From Streptomyces rapamycinicus NRRL 5491 (lineage in GTDB: Bacteria; Actinomycetota; Actinomycetes; Streptomycetales; Streptomycetaceae): DNA of 64,000 nucleotides. Made by a program: the position numbers and the translations under genes. This document shows positions 17,380-26,243 of this stretch, piece by piece; the first letter of the stretch is position 1, and every line of letters starts with the position of its first letter. Under the pieces are notes generated by a model, which was given only the letters and a program-made list of their open reading frames with translations, searched no databases and had not been told where the DNA came from. The DNA lies in assembly GCF_024298965.1 (NCBI RefSeq), contig NZ_CP085193.1:992001-1056000 (forward strand), in the 5' to 3' direction.

Positions 17380-18429
17380 TCAGACGCTCTCCACCGCGGG
17401 GTCATCGGGCACGGCCCGCACCCGACCGGGGCGCACCACGTTGCTGAGCGGGCTCTCCGCCTCCAGGCGGTTGATGTTGGCCGCGATATCGGTGGCGCGC
17501 GCGGCGAACGTCTCCTCCGTGTGGCCCGAGTTGTGCGGTGTCATCACCACGTTGGACAGCGTGTGGAACGGCAGACGGCTCGGCGCGTGTGGTGGGCCGG
17601 CCCACCACACATCGAGGGCGGCCCCGGCGATGGTGCCGGCCGACAGCGCCTCGTACAGCGCCTCCTCCTGTACGACCGGGCCACGGGCGACGTTGACCAG
17701 GAGGGACCGCGGGCCCATCGCGGCGAGTTCGGCGGGGCCGATCAGTCCGCGGGTCGCGGGGCTCAGTGGAACGGTCACCACGACGATGTCGGAGTCCGCC
17801 AGCAGTTCCGGGAGCCGGTCCGTGCCGCCGACCCAGTCGGGGCGCAGATCGTCCGGCAGCGGGGCCGATGGATCGCGGCGCACGGCCCGTACGCGCAGGC
17901 CGACCGCCTGGCACAGCCGGCTGATCTCCCGCCCCGTCTCGCCGAAACCGATGACGCCGACACGGCGGCCCCGCAGGGTGTCCCCGAAGGGCAGCGTGGC
18001 ATCCACGGCCACGTTCCGCCACCGCCCGGCCCGCAGCTCCCGGTCGGCGGTGAGCACCCGCCGGGACAGCATCAGTACGCACATCAGGACGTGTTCGGCG
18101 ATCGACGCGCCGTGGTGAAAGGTGTTCGCCACGGTCACATCGGGCCCCAGCGCCTCCAGGGGGATGCCGTCGTAGCCCGCGCCGACCACGTGGACGAGGC
18201 GGAGGCGCCGGGCCCGGCGCGCGTGGTCCTCGGCGAGCTGTGAGCCCACGTACACATCGGCGGAGGCAATGGCGTCGGCGATCCGTGCCGCGTCCCAGTC
18301 GCAGACGTCCAGCCACTCGTGCCGGTCCTCGGTCTCCTCCTTCAACCGCTCGCCGAACCTGCTCAGAATCCGGTGGTCGAGCACGATGCGCATCCCCCGG
18401 TCACCACCGGGGGCAGCCATCCTGGCCAT
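17380..18429 (-). CDS. D-2-hydroxyacid dehydrogenase, NAD-binding
   Basis: 349 aa from ATG 18429, which has GAGGA eight bases before; ATG 18393 (MRIVLDHR) is the other choice. The Rossmann motif is GVIGFGETGREISRL; the catalytic Arg is in NVARGPVV, and the catalytic His in TPHNSGHTEE. Members reduce 2-keto acids or oxidise D-2-hydroxyacids such as D-lactate, glycerate or formyl derivatives. Divergent from the peptide ABC transporter, with a repeated 19-bp motif in front of both genes, so the two are probably co-regulated. Confidence 0.9.
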   Translation of the reverse strand: MARMAAPGGDRGMRIVLDHRILSRFGERLKEETEDRHEWLDVCDWDAARIADAIASADVYVGSQLAEDHARRARRLRLVHVVGAGYDGIPLEALGPDVTVANTFHHGASIAEHVLMCVLMLSRRVLTADRELRAGRWRNVAVDATLPFGDTLRGRRVGVIGFGETGREISRLCQAVGLRVRAVRRDPSAPLPDDLRPDWVGGTDRLPELLADSDIVVVTVPLSPATRGLIGPAELAAMGPRSLLVNVARGPVVQEEALYEALSAGTIAGAALDVWWAGPPHAPSRLPFHTLSNVVMTPHNSGHTEETFAARATDIAANINRLEAESPLSNVVRPGRVRAVPDDPAVESV

Positions 18430-18453
18430 GACCACCATCCTCATATATAGGCG

Positions 18454-18596
18454 CTGTCTTCATTTGTGCACGCGATCCATGGGACTGTCAATGATCGGGA
18501 AGCATCGGCCAGGGACCGCCCTACCTGCACTTGTTGTCAGATCCCTTGACGCCCCGGCACCTCCGGTTTAGCTTCGGCGTCCACAAATGCAGACCG
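18454..18596. repeat. 19-bp motif in inverted orientation before both divergent genes
   Basis: CTGTCTTCATTTGTGCACG (18454-18472) and the complement of 18578-18596 agree at 16 of 19 positions, sharing an exact CATTTGTG core. One copy lies just before the dehydrogenase gene and the other before the transporter operon. This looks like a common regulator site; no regulator gene is adjacent. Confidence 0.6.
18546..18573 (+). promoter_or_regulatory. Candidate promoter of the peptide ABC operon
   Basis: TTGACG (18546-18551) and TTAGCT (18568-18573) are 16 bases apart, a fair match to the housekeeping sigma consensus. The start would be near 18580, inside the right copy of the 19-bp motif, so a bound protein there would block transcription. 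Confidence 0.45.
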
Positions 18597-18674
18597 GGTA
18601 CGTAAGTGTAGACAGCCATGTCGACTGTCGTTCTCGGGCGGCAACCCGCCAGCACCCTCGGAGATACGCCGACG

Positions 18675-20270
18675 ATGAAGTCCTCCGTACCCTCCGGCCC
18701 GCGCCGGGAACGAGGCCGGGCCCATACAGTTCTCGCCCTCCTCACGACCGGCACGCTGCTGCTGACCAGCGCGTGCGCCGTGGCGAACAGTGACGCGGCG
18801 GGTGACGCCGGCAGCGCGGACGGCCGCACCCTGCGGCTCGTCCTCACCCAGGAGCCCCCGACGCTGGAGCCCTGCGAGTCGTCGCTGACCGCGACCGGTG
18901 TCGTCGTCCGCTCCAACATCACCGAGCCGCTGGTGGAACGCGACCCCACCTCGGGGAAGCTGGATCCGCTGCTGGCGACCGGATGGCGGCAGACGAAGCC
19001 CACGACCTGGACCTTCGACATCCGCCCCGGTGTGAAGTTCCAGAACGGGCAGCCGTTCACGGCGAAGGACGCCGCCTTCTCCATCGACCGCGCCGTCAAC
19101 TCCGATCTCGCCTGCAACGTGGACGGCTACGTCTTCGGCGACGAGAAGCTCGAAGTACACACCGTCAGCCCCACCCGGCTGACCGTCACCACCGAGAAGA
19201 CCGACCCCATCCTCCCCCTGCGGCTCAGCTTCGTCGAGATCGTGCCACGCACCACCAGCACCAAGGCCAAGGTGCGGATACCGATCGGGACCGGCCCCTA
19301 CGCCGTCAAGTCATGGCAGACCGGTGTCTCCATCTCCCTCGCCCGCAACGAGGACTACTGGGGGAAGGCGCCCGCCTACCCCCGGGCCCGGTATGTCTGG
19401 CGCAGCGACGCCAGCGTCCGCGCCGCGATGATCGACAAGGGCGAGGCCGACATCGCGACGGCGCTGGACCACACCAGCGCCGACAAGGGCAACACCGTGG
19501 CCTACCCCAACAACGAGACCACCGCCCTGCGTCTGGACGGCCGCGAGGCGCCGCTCGACGACATCCGGGTGCGCAAGGCGATCGGCATGGCCGTCGACCG
19601 CAAAGGCATCATCGACGCCCTCCTCGGCGGACTGGCCAAGCCCGCCGCACAACTCGTCCCGCCCGGTGTGGTGGGCCACAACGACGACCTCGCCCCGGTC
19701 CCGTACAAGGTGGCCGCCGCCCGCGCGCTGGTGAAACAGGCCGCCGCCGACGGTGTCCCCGTGCACCGGCAGATCACCCTCGTGGCGCGCAACGGCATGT
19801 TCGCCGGGATCTCGGAAGTGGCCGAGGCCCTGCAGTACGAGATGGCACGGGTGGGGCTGAACGTGAGGATTCGCATGGCGGACACCGCCACCCACCTCCA
19901 GTACCAACTGCGCCCGCTGCCCCGTGACGTCGGGCCGGTGGCGCTGCTGATCATGCACGGCAACCAGGCCGGGGACGCCGCGTTCACCACCAGTCAGTAC
20001 CTGGTGAGCGACGGCCCGCAGTCCACCTTCGGCACCAAGGAGCTCGACCGGCGCATCGCCGCGGCGGACGCGCTGTCCGGCAAGGCCCGCGCGAAGGCCT
20101 TCGCCGAGGTGCTCGGCTACCAGAACGAGACGGTCGCGCAGTACGCCTATCTGGCCCATATGCGCGGGCTGCTGGGACTGTCGCCGAAGGTGCGGTACCG
20201 GCCGGACTCCGCCACCGGGGACGAGATGCGGCTGGCCGAGGTCAGCCCCGCGAAGGCGGGGAGGCACTGA
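18675..20270 (+). CDS. ABC transporter substrate-binding lipoprotein (peptide/opine type, SBP family 5)
   Basis: 531 aa from ATG 18675 (GGAG 11 bases before); ATG 18618 would add 19 residues ahead of the signal. The signal peptide has Arg residues, a hydrophobic stretch VLALLTTGTLLL and a lipobox TSAC with lipidated Cys34. The mature part matches DppA/OppA proteins: LTQEPPTLEPCESS, WTFDIRPGVKFQNGQPFTAKD and IGTGPYAVKSW. It binds peptides or other nickel/opine-like ligands outside the membrane and delivers them to the two permeases. First gene of a five-gene coupled operon plus an exporter. Confidence 0.93.
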   Translation: MKSSVPSGPRRERGRAHTVLALLTTGTLLLTSACAVANSDAAGDAGSADGRTLRLVLTQEPPTLEPCESSLTATGVVVRSNITEPLVERDPTSGKLDPLLATGWRQTKPTTWTFDIRPGVKFQNGQPFTAKDAAFSIDRAVNSDLACNVDGYVFGDEKLEVHTVSPTRLTVTTEKTDPILPLRLSFVEIVPRTTSTKAKVRIPIGTGPYAVKSWQTGVSISLARNEDYWGKAPAYPRARYVWRSDASVRAAMIDKGEADIATALDHTSADKGNTVAYPNNETTALRLDGREAPLDDIRVRKAIGMAVDRKGIIDALLGGLAKPAAQLVPPGVVGHNDDLAPVPYKVAAARALVKQAAADGVPVHRQITLVARNGMFAGISEVAEALQYEMARVGLNVRIRMADTATHLQYQLRPLPRDVGPVALLIMHGNQAGDAAFTTSQYLVSDGPQSTFGTKELDRRIAAADALSGKARAKAFAEVLGYQNETVAQYAYLAHMRGLLGLSPKVRYRPDSATGDEMRLAEVSPAKAGRH

Positions 20271-20271
20271 G

Positions 20272-21201
20272 ATGACGTCCTTCCTGCGCAAGCGCATCAT
20301 CTCCAGCGCGATCCCCCTGGTCTTCGTGGTGCTCGGCGTGTTCTGCCTGGCCCGGCTGACCGGCAGCCCCGTCGATCTCTACCTTCCGCTGAGCGCCACC
20401 CCACAGCAACGCGCCGAGTTCTCCGCCGCCCACGGCTTCGACGACTCCATTCCGGTACAGCTGTGGGACTACCTCACCAACGCCGCGCAACTCGACTTCG
20501 GGACCTCGCTGCGCACCGGGGAGTCGGCCGGTTCGATGGTGCTCAAGGCGTTTCCCGTCACCCTCCAACTGGCCGGGATGACGATGCTCCTGGCGATCCT
20601 CGGGGCGCTGCTGGTCGGAAGCCTCGCCGCGTACCGGCCCAACTCGCTCATCGACCGGATCGCCGGTCTGCTGTCGATGACGGCGGCCAGCATCCCCGAC
20701 TTCTGGTTCGCGATCGTGGGGGTGCTGGTCTTCGGCGTGGGCCTGGACTGGCTGCCGACCTCCGGCACCCTGGGCGGCCCGGAGATCTGGGTGCTGCCCA
20801 TCGCCACCCTGCTGATCCGCCCGTTCGGGGTGCTGGTGCAAGTGGTCCGCGGCAGCATGGTCGGCGCGCTGTCCGCGCCGTATGTGAAGGTCGCGCGCAG
20901 CAAGGGGGCCGACCCCAAGCGTGTGGTGTTCGGGCACGCGCTGCGCAACTCCATCACGCCCGTGCTGACCGTGGCCGGGGACCTCACCGTCGGTCTCGTC
21001 AACGGCGCGGTGGTGGTGGAGACGATCTTCGGCTGGCCCGGGATCGGCAAGCTCATGATCGACTCGATTCTGCAGCGAGACTTCGCGGTGTTGCAGGCCG
21101 CCGTCCTGCTCACGGCGGTGACGATCTTCGCGCTGAACATCCTCGTGGACGTCTGCCACGCCCTGATCGACCCCCGAGTGCGCCAGGCGGTGCCGGCGTG
21201 A
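20272..21201 (+). CDS. ABC transporter permease, DppB type
   Basis: 309 aa, ATG one base after the binding-protein stop. Several membrane segments, an N-terminal cytoplasmic start FLRKRIISSAIPLVFVVLGVF, and the ATPase-contact (EAA) loop YVKVARSKGADPKRVVFGHALRNSITPVLTV. Forms the channel with the next gene product. The GTGA overlap at its end couples it to that gene or to its first possible start. Confidence 0.93.
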   Translation: MTSFLRKRIISSAIPLVFVVLGVFCLARLTGSPVDLYLPLSATPQQRAEFSAAHGFDDSIPVQLWDYLTNAAQLDFGTSLRTGESAGSMVLKAFPVTLQLAGMTMLLAILGALLVGSLAAYRPNSLIDRIAGLLSMTAASIPDFWFAIVGVLVFGVGLDWLPTSGTLGGPEIWVLPIATLLIRPFGVLVQVVRGSMVGALSAPYVKVARSKGADPKRVVFGHALRNSITPVLTVAGDLTVGLVNGAVVVETIFGWPGIGKLMIDSILQRDFAVLQAAVLLTAVTIFALNILVDVCHALIDPRVRQAVPA

Positions 21202-21215
21202 GCGAAGGAGCCACC

Positions 21216-22205
21216 ATGACCGACCCCGCCGACCCCACCGGCCCCACCGGCTCCGCCGACCGGCCCTCCGGCACGGCGGCCGTCCCGTCGCCCCGGCGCC
21301 CGCCCCGCTGGTGGCTGCTGCTCGGCCGGGACCGGGCCGCGGCCGTCGCGGCCGTCATCCTCGCCGGGGTGTTCCTCGTCGCGCTGTTCGGCCGGCTGTT
21401 CATCGGGGACCGAGCCGTACGGCAGGAGCTGCGCGCCTCGCTGCGCCCGCCCTCCCTCGATCACGGCTTCTACGGGCTGCTCGGCACCGATGTGCTGGGC
21501 CGAAGTGTGCTGGCCCGGCTGGTGGACGCCGCCGGGACGACGCTGTCCGTCGCGGTGCCCGCGGTGCTGTGCTCGCTGCTGATCGGCTCGGCGCTGGGGC
21601 TGTGGGCCGGATACCACGGGGGCATGCGGGAGAACGTCGCGATGCGGGTCGCCGATGTCATCCTCAGCTTCCCGTCGCTGCTGATCGCGGTGGTGGTGCT
21701 GTACGTCTTCGAGCCCAGCGCGATGAACATCGTGCTGATCCTCGCCATCGCGCGCGTCCCGGTCTATCTGCGCACCGCCCGGGCCGAGTCGGCCGAGCTG
21801 AGGAGCCGTCTGTTCGTGGACGCGGCCCGGACCTTCGGCACACCGAGCCGGAACATCATCTACCGGCACATTCTGCCGATCGCGCTGCCCACGCTGCTGA
21901 CCGTGGCCACGCTCGACTTCTGTTTCGTGATGCTGACCGAGTCGTCCTTGAGCTTCCTCGGCATCGGCATCCAGCCCCCCGATGTGAGCTGGGGGCTGAT
22001 GGTGGCGCAGGGGCGCCAGTACCTCCAGACGGCCTGGTGGATCGCCGTGCTGCCGGGTGTCGCGATCGTGCTCACCACGGTGTCGGCCACGGTGCTCGCC
22101 GCCTGGGTCCGCCTGGCCACCGACCCGGCCCAGCGCTGGCGTCTGACGTTGCCCAGGAAGCGGCGCGGCAACCGGGCCGCTGTTCCCTCGGAGATGATCG
22201 CGTGA
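21216..22205 (+). CDS. ABC transporter permease, DppC type
   Basis: 329 aa from ATG 21216 behind GAAGGAG; a GTG overlapping the previous stop (21198) is less likely. The N-terminus is Pro/Thr/Gly-rich (DPTGPTGSADRP), then membrane helices and the EAA loop FVDAARTFGTPSRNIIYRHILPIALPTLL. It also has the DppC-typical LGTDVLGRSVLARL. Second half of the transmembrane channel. Confidence 0.93.
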   Translation: MTDPADPTGPTGSADRPSGTAAVPSPRRPPRWWLLLGRDRAAAVAAVILAGVFLVALFGRLFIGDRAVRQELRASLRPPSLDHGFYGLLGTDVLGRSVLARLVDAAGTTLSVAVPAVLCSLLIGSALGLWAGYHGGMRENVAMRVADVILSFPSLLIAVVVLYVFEPSAMNIVLILAIARVPVYLRTARAESAELRSRLFVDAARTFGTPSRNIIYRHILPIALPTLLTVATLDFCFVMLTESSLSFLGIGIQPPDVSWGLMVAQGRQYLQTAWWIAVLPGVAIVLTTVSATVLAAWVRLATDPAQRWRLTLPRKRRGNRAAVPSEMIA

Positions 22206-23215
22206 AGTCCTCCACCCTGCCCGGGCCCACCGGAACCGGCAGCCCCGCGCTCGAAGTCGAGGGGCTGTGTGTCGACTTGCGCACCCCCTCCGGGACCGTA
22301 CGCGCCGTGAACGGCGTCGGCTTCCAGGTGCGCAAGGGGCGCACACTGGCGCTGCTGGGCGAGTCCGGCTGCGGGAAGTCGATGACCGCGCTGTCCATCG
22401 TCGGACTGCTCGACCCGACGGCCGAGGTGACGGGCGGATCCGTGAAGGTGTCCGGCACCGATGTGCTGCGGCTGGGCCAGGCGGGGCGCAGAAAGCTCGC
22501 CGGTCCCGTGCTGTCGATCGTCTTCCAGGACGCGCTGACCGCGCTCAACCCCGTACAGCCGGTCGGCAGGCAGCTCGCCGAGCCGTTCCGCATCCATCGC
22601 GGGATGTCGCGCCGCGATGCCCGGGAGAAGGCGGTCGAGCTGATGACCCGCGTCGGGATCCCCGAGCCCCGGCTGCGGGCACGCGCGTATCCGCATCAGT
22701 TCTCCGGCGGTATGCGCCAGCGGCTGCTGATCGCGATGGCCGTCGCGCTTGACCCCGATGTGCTCATCGCCGACGAGCCCACGACCGCGCTCGATGTCAC
22801 CGTGCAGGCGCAGATCATGCGGCTGCTGCGGGATCTGCAGACCGAGCGGGACATGGCGCTGGTGCTGATCACCCACGATCTGGCGGTGGTGGCCCAGCGC
22901 GCGGACGATGTCGTGGTGATGTACGCGGGCAACGTGGTGGAGACCGGCCCGGTGGCGGAGGTGTTCTCCCGCCCCCGCCACCCCTACACCAGGGGCTTGC
23001 TCGACTCGGTTCCCGAACACGCCGTCAGGGGCTGCCCGTTGCCCGCCGTACCGGGGAGCCCGCCCGAGCTCAGCTCGGTCCCGTCCGGCTGTGTCTTCCA
23101 GGCCAGATGTCCGCTGGCCCAGGAGCGCTGCGCCCAGGAGCGTCCCCGTCTGATGTCCGTCGGGGCCTCGCGTTCGGCCGCCTGCCACTTCTCCGAGGAG
23201 CTCGACCGTGTCTGA
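22202..23215 (+). CDS. ABC transporter ATPase, DppD type
   Basis: 337 aa, GTG start overlapping the permease stop. Walker A is GESGCGKS, the ABC signature is SGGMRQR, and Walker B is [12 protein letters not shown], followed by [24 protein letters not shown]. The C-terminal oligopeptide/dipeptide extension with Cys residues ([19 protein letters not shown]) is typical of the peptide family and may carry an iron-sulfur centre. Confidence 0.94.
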   Translation: MKSSTLPGPTGTGSPALEVEGLCVDLRTPSGTVRAVNGVGFQVRKGRTLALLGESGCGKSMTALSIVGLLDPTAEVTGGSVKVSGTDVLRLGQAGRRKLAGPVLSIVFQDALTALNPVQPVGRQLAEPFRIHRGMSRRDAREKAVELMTRVGIPEPRLRARAYPHQFSGGMRQRLLIAMAVALDPDVLIADEPTTALDVTVQAQIMRLLRDLQTERDMALVLITHDLAVVAQRADDVVVMYAGNVVETGPVAEVFSRPRHPYTRGLLDSVPEHAVRGCPLPAVPGSPPELSSVPSGCVFQARCPLAQERCAQERPRLMSVGASRSAACHFSEELDRV

Positions 23216-24269
23216 GACGCCCCTCACCGACGCCACGGCCGCCGGCCCCCGGACCGATGGCTCCGCCGCTCCCCCGCCCCTGCTCGAGGTCCGCGGCGTG
23301 ACCAAGTCGTTCGGCCATGGCCGCCGGCGACTGACCGCGCTCGACGGCGTCGATGTGCGGGTCGAGCGCGGGCAGACGCTCGGGCTGGTGGGCGAGTCCG
23401 GATGCGGCAAGTCGACCCTGGCCAGAGTGGTGCTCGGGCTGGAGCGCCCGGACTCGGGCACCGTACGCTTCGACGGCACCGATCCGTTCACCCTCAAAGG
23501 CAAGGAACTGCTGGCCTGGCGGCGCCGGGTGCAGATGGTGTTCCAGGACCCCTTCGCCTCGCTCAACGCCCGGATGTCCGCGGCCGACCTCATCGGCGAG
23601 CCGTGGCGCACCCACCGCGACATCGTGCCCACGGCACAGGCGCGGGAGCGGCGGGTCCGTGAGCTGCTGTCCCTCGTCGGGCTGCGGGACGGCGACGCCC
23701 ACCGCTACCCGAACGAGTTCTCCGGCGGGCAGCGGCAGCGCATCGGCATCGCCCGCGCGCTGGCGCTGGACCCCGACCTCATCGTGTGCGACGAGCCGGT
23801 GTCCGCGCTCGACCTCTCGGTACAGGCCCAAGTGCTCAATGTGCTCTCCGAGTTGCGGGAGCGGCTCGGTGTCTCCTACGTCTTCATCTCGCATGACCTC
23901 TCCGTGGTCCGGCATGTCTCCGACCGGGTGACGGTGATGTACCTGGGCAAGGTCATCGAGCACGGCCCCACCGAGGACGTCTTCGACCGGCCCGTGCATC
24001 CCTACACCGCCGCCCTGATGTCCGCGGCGCCCACCCTCGACGTGTCCGGGCAGGCCCGGGACGACGAGATCCAGCTGCGCGGGGAGATCCCGTCCCCGTA
24101 CGACATCCCGTCGGGCTGCCGGTTCCGCACCCGCTGCTGGAAGAGCGAGGACCGGTGTGCCGAACTCGCTCCTCCTGTCGTGATCCGCGACGGCACGGCG
24201 GACACCGGGCGGGAGCCGCACGAGGGCCTGTGCCACTTCCCGCTGGGCGCCGGGCCGATGGAAACATGA
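23208..24269 (+). CDS. ABC transporter ATPase, DppF type
   Basis: 353 aa, GTG start overlapping the previous gene by 8 bases. Walker A GESGCGKS, signature SGGQRQR, Walker B LIVCDEPVSALD, H-loop FISHDLSVVRH. The C-terminal Cys-containing tail (CRFRTRCWKSEDRCAELAP) again marks the oligopeptide family. It pairs with the preceding ATPase to drive import. Confidence 0.94.
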   Translation: MSETPLTDATAAGPRTDGSAAPPPLLEVRGVTKSFGHGRRRLTALDGVDVRVERGQTLGLVGESGCGKSTLARVVLGLERPDSGTVRFDGTDPFTLKGKELLAWRRRVQMVFQDPFASLNARMSAADLIGEPWRTHRDIVPTAQARERRVRELLSLVGLRDGDAHRYPNEFSGGQRQRIGIARALALDPDLIVCDEPVSALDLSVQAQVLNVLSELRERLGVSYVFISHDLSVVRHVSDRVTVMYLGKVIEHGPTEDVFDRPVHPYTAALMSAAPTLDVSGQARDDEIQLRGEIPSPYDIPSGCRFRTRCWKSEDRCAELAPPVVIRDGTADTGREPHEGLCHFPLGAGPMET

Positions 24270-24982
24270 GCTCGCCGGAGTTCGCCCTGCTCTTCATCAC
24301 GGTGGCGGCCGGGGCGCTGCTCCAGGTCTCCATCGGCTTCGGGCTCGGTCTGCTGGCCGCCCCGGTGATCGCGATATTCGACCCGTCGCTCACCCCCGTG
24401 GCCGTCCTGCTGCTCGCCACCGGGGTCACGGCCGCGGTGCTGGTGCTGGAGGGCGGCCATCTGGACCTGCGGGGCGCGGGGTGGGCGCTGGCCGGCCGGG
24501 TGCCGGGGGTGCTGGGCGGCGCGGCGCTGGTGGCCGTGCTGCCCGCCCGGTACCTCGCCCTCCTGGTGGCCGTGGTCGTCCTCACGGGTGTGGCGGTGAG
24601 CCTGCGCGGCTTCGTGCCCGCGCCGCGCCGGCGGTCGGTGCTGCTGGCCGGTCTGATGTCGGGGCTGATGGGCACGGCTACCGCCATCGGGGGGCCGCCG
24701 ATGGCCATGGTCTGGCAGCGCCTGAGCGGACCGCGGCTGCGCGCCACGATGAGCGGGTTCTTCCTGGCCGGTTCGGTGATGAGCCTGGCCACCCTGGCGG
24801 CGACGGGGGCGGTGCACACGTACAGCCTGTGGCACACCGCCCTGCTGGCCCCGGCCGCGGCGATCGGGGTGCTGCTGGCCCGCCCGCTGTCGAGCAGGCT
24901 GGACATGCGGCGCACCAGGGCCGTCGCCATGGTGCTGGCGGTGGCGAGCGCGACCGTGCTGGTGGTCCAGCAGTTCGTCTGA
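24266..24982 (+). CDS. TauE/SafE-family membrane protein
   Basis: 238 aa, ATG overlapping the ATPase stop (ATGA), so made together with the transporter. A chain of hydrophobic helices with small-residue motifs (LLQVSIGFGLGLLAAPVIAIFDP, SGLMGTATAIGGPPMAM) is diagnostic of TauE/SafE (DUF81) proteins. Known members export sulfite, sulfoacetate or other organic anions. Coupling to a peptide-type importer suggests removal of an anion released from the imported compound; that is an inference. Confidence 0.9.
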   Translation: MSSPEFALLFITVAAGALLQVSIGFGLGLLAAPVIAIFDPSLTPVAVLLLATGVTAAVLVLEGGHLDLRGAGWALAGRVPGVLGGAALVAVLPARYLALLVAVVVLTGVAVSLRGFVPAPRRRSVLLAGLMSGLMGTATAIGGPPMAMVWQRLSGPRLRATMSGFFLAGSVMSLATLAATGAVHTYSLWHTALLAPAAAIGVLLARPLSSRLDMRRTRAVAMVLAVASATVLVVQQFV

Positions 24983-25009
24983 GCCGGGCGGCACCTTTCG
25001 CCGCGTGGG

Positions 25010-25342
25010 TCAGCCCTCCGCCGCCGCGGGGACGGCGCGGCGCTCTCCGGTGACCTTGGAGGAGGGCAGCCGCCCGGCCTTGGAGGTGCCGGTCATCGTC
25101 TCGCCCTCGACGGTCATCGTGAACGCGAGGTTCAGCCGCATCGGCTTGGTGATGGCCTGACGCCAGACGAGCTGGTCACCGTCGAGCGCCAGATCGGCCA
25201 GCGGGACCTCCTCCCCCGCACCGTGGGCCGTGCCGCTCAGGGTGCCGCCCTCGTCGCGGAGTTCGATCACGGCCTTGATCCGGCCGATGGGTGTGGAGAT
25301 GGACAGATCCCAGGTGCCTTCGACGGAGTCTGCGACGGACAT
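25010..25342 (-). CDS. Small conserved protein of unknown function
   Basis: 110 aa, ATG start. It is nearly all predicted beta strand: GTWDLSISTPIGRIKAVIELRDEGGTLSG, then EVPLADLALDGDQLVWRQ and MRLNLAFTMTVEGETMTG. Such alternating pattern, with 'ITKPMRLNLAF', recurs in uncharacterised actinobacterial proteins and suggests a small lipocalin-like or beta-barrel domain. It follows the DJ-1 gene by 53 bases on the same strand, so the two are probably co-transcribed. I do not recognise a function. Confidence 0.75.
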   Translation of the reverse strand: MSVADSVEGTWDLSISTPIGRIKAVIELRDEGGTLSGTAHGAGEEVPLADLALDGDQLVWRQAITKPMRLNLAFTMTVEGETMTGTSKAGRLPSSKVTGERRAVPAAAEG

Positions 25343-25395
25343 GGTGGTGTGCTTCCTTACGGTGGGTCGGGGCGGATGGCGGTGGGGCGGTGCGG

Positions 25396-26085
25396 TCACA
25401 GGGCGACGGGCGCCGGCCCGTGGTGGCGCCAGGGGGTGCCACGGCGCTCGTAGGCGAACAGCTCCTCGACGGCATGGGCGATCCGCGGCCCCAGTTCGCG
25501 CTCCAGCAGGTACAGGCCCAGATCGAGTCCGGAGGTGACACCGGCGCCGGTGACGAGGTCGCCGTCGTCGACGACGCGGGCCCTGACCGCGTTGACGCCG
25601 GTGGCGTCCAGCATGTCCAGGCCCATGTGGTGGGTGGTGGCGTAGCGGCCCTCCAGCAGACCGGCCATGGCCAGGACGAGGGAGCCGCCGCACACCGTGG
25701 CGACGGTCACCTCCGGGCGGTCCATGGCGGCCTTCAGCAGCCCCGGCAGCTCGGTGTTCAGGGTGCGGCCCAGCAGGACGGGGATGAACTCGTCCGCCCG
25801 CCACTCGCCCGCGCCCGCGTCGTGGTCCGGGACCTCGCCGGGCTCTCCGACACGGCCGGCGGCACCGGGGACCACCACCAGGTCCGCCCTCGCGGGATCG
25901 AGCGCGGCCGTGGCGCGCAGCGTTACGCCGCCGACCCCGCTCACCACCTCACGCGGCCCCTCGGCGGACACCAGCTCCGCGCGCAGCGCTCCTCCGGAAG
26001 CCATGCCACCGCCGTACAGCACTTCGTAGGGGGCGAGCACATCGAGGAGGTCGAAGCCGTCGAACAGGACGATCTGGGCGAGCAT
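25396..26085 (-). CDS. DJ-1/PfpI-family protein
   Basis: 229 aa, ATG start. Class-I glutamine-amidotransferase-like fold with the nucleophile in ATVCGGSLVLAMAGLLEGRYATTHHMG and the Glu region DGFDLLDVLAPYEVLYGG. The match to the 7343 protein is distant (shared VDDGDLVTGAGVTSGLDLGLYLLERELG pattern), so they are paralogues of one subfamily rather than a recent copy. Substrate unknown. Followed by the 110-aa beta-rich protein. Confidence 0.87.
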   Translation of the reverse strand: MLAQIVLFDGFDLLDVLAPYEVLYGGGMASGGALRAELVSAEGPREVVSGVGGVTLRATAALDPARADLVVVPGAAGRVGEPGEVPDHDAGAGEWRADEFIPVLLGRTLNTELPGLLKAAMDRPEVTVATVCGGSLVLAMAGLLEGRYATTHHMGLDMLDATGVNAVRARVVDDGDLVTGAGVTSGLDLGLYLLERELGPRIAHAVEELFAYERRGTPWRHHGPAPVAL

Positions 26086-26243
26086 GAAAAGGTTCCCTCA
26101 CATGCGGTGATGGCCAGTCCGTCTGGCCCTGTTCCGACGCTATGCGAGGGCGGAAACGGCTCCCAGTGGCACGAGTGACATGGTTCAACGGGTTCTCGCC
26201 AAGCGGCTTGGAGGGTGCGGGGAGGTGCCTCGGAGCAGGCGTC

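Noticed and set aside
17364..17382. CGCCCCCTGGGGCG as terminator after the SDR at 16514
   Set aside because: Only a 6-bp stem with a 2-base loop; too weak to call.
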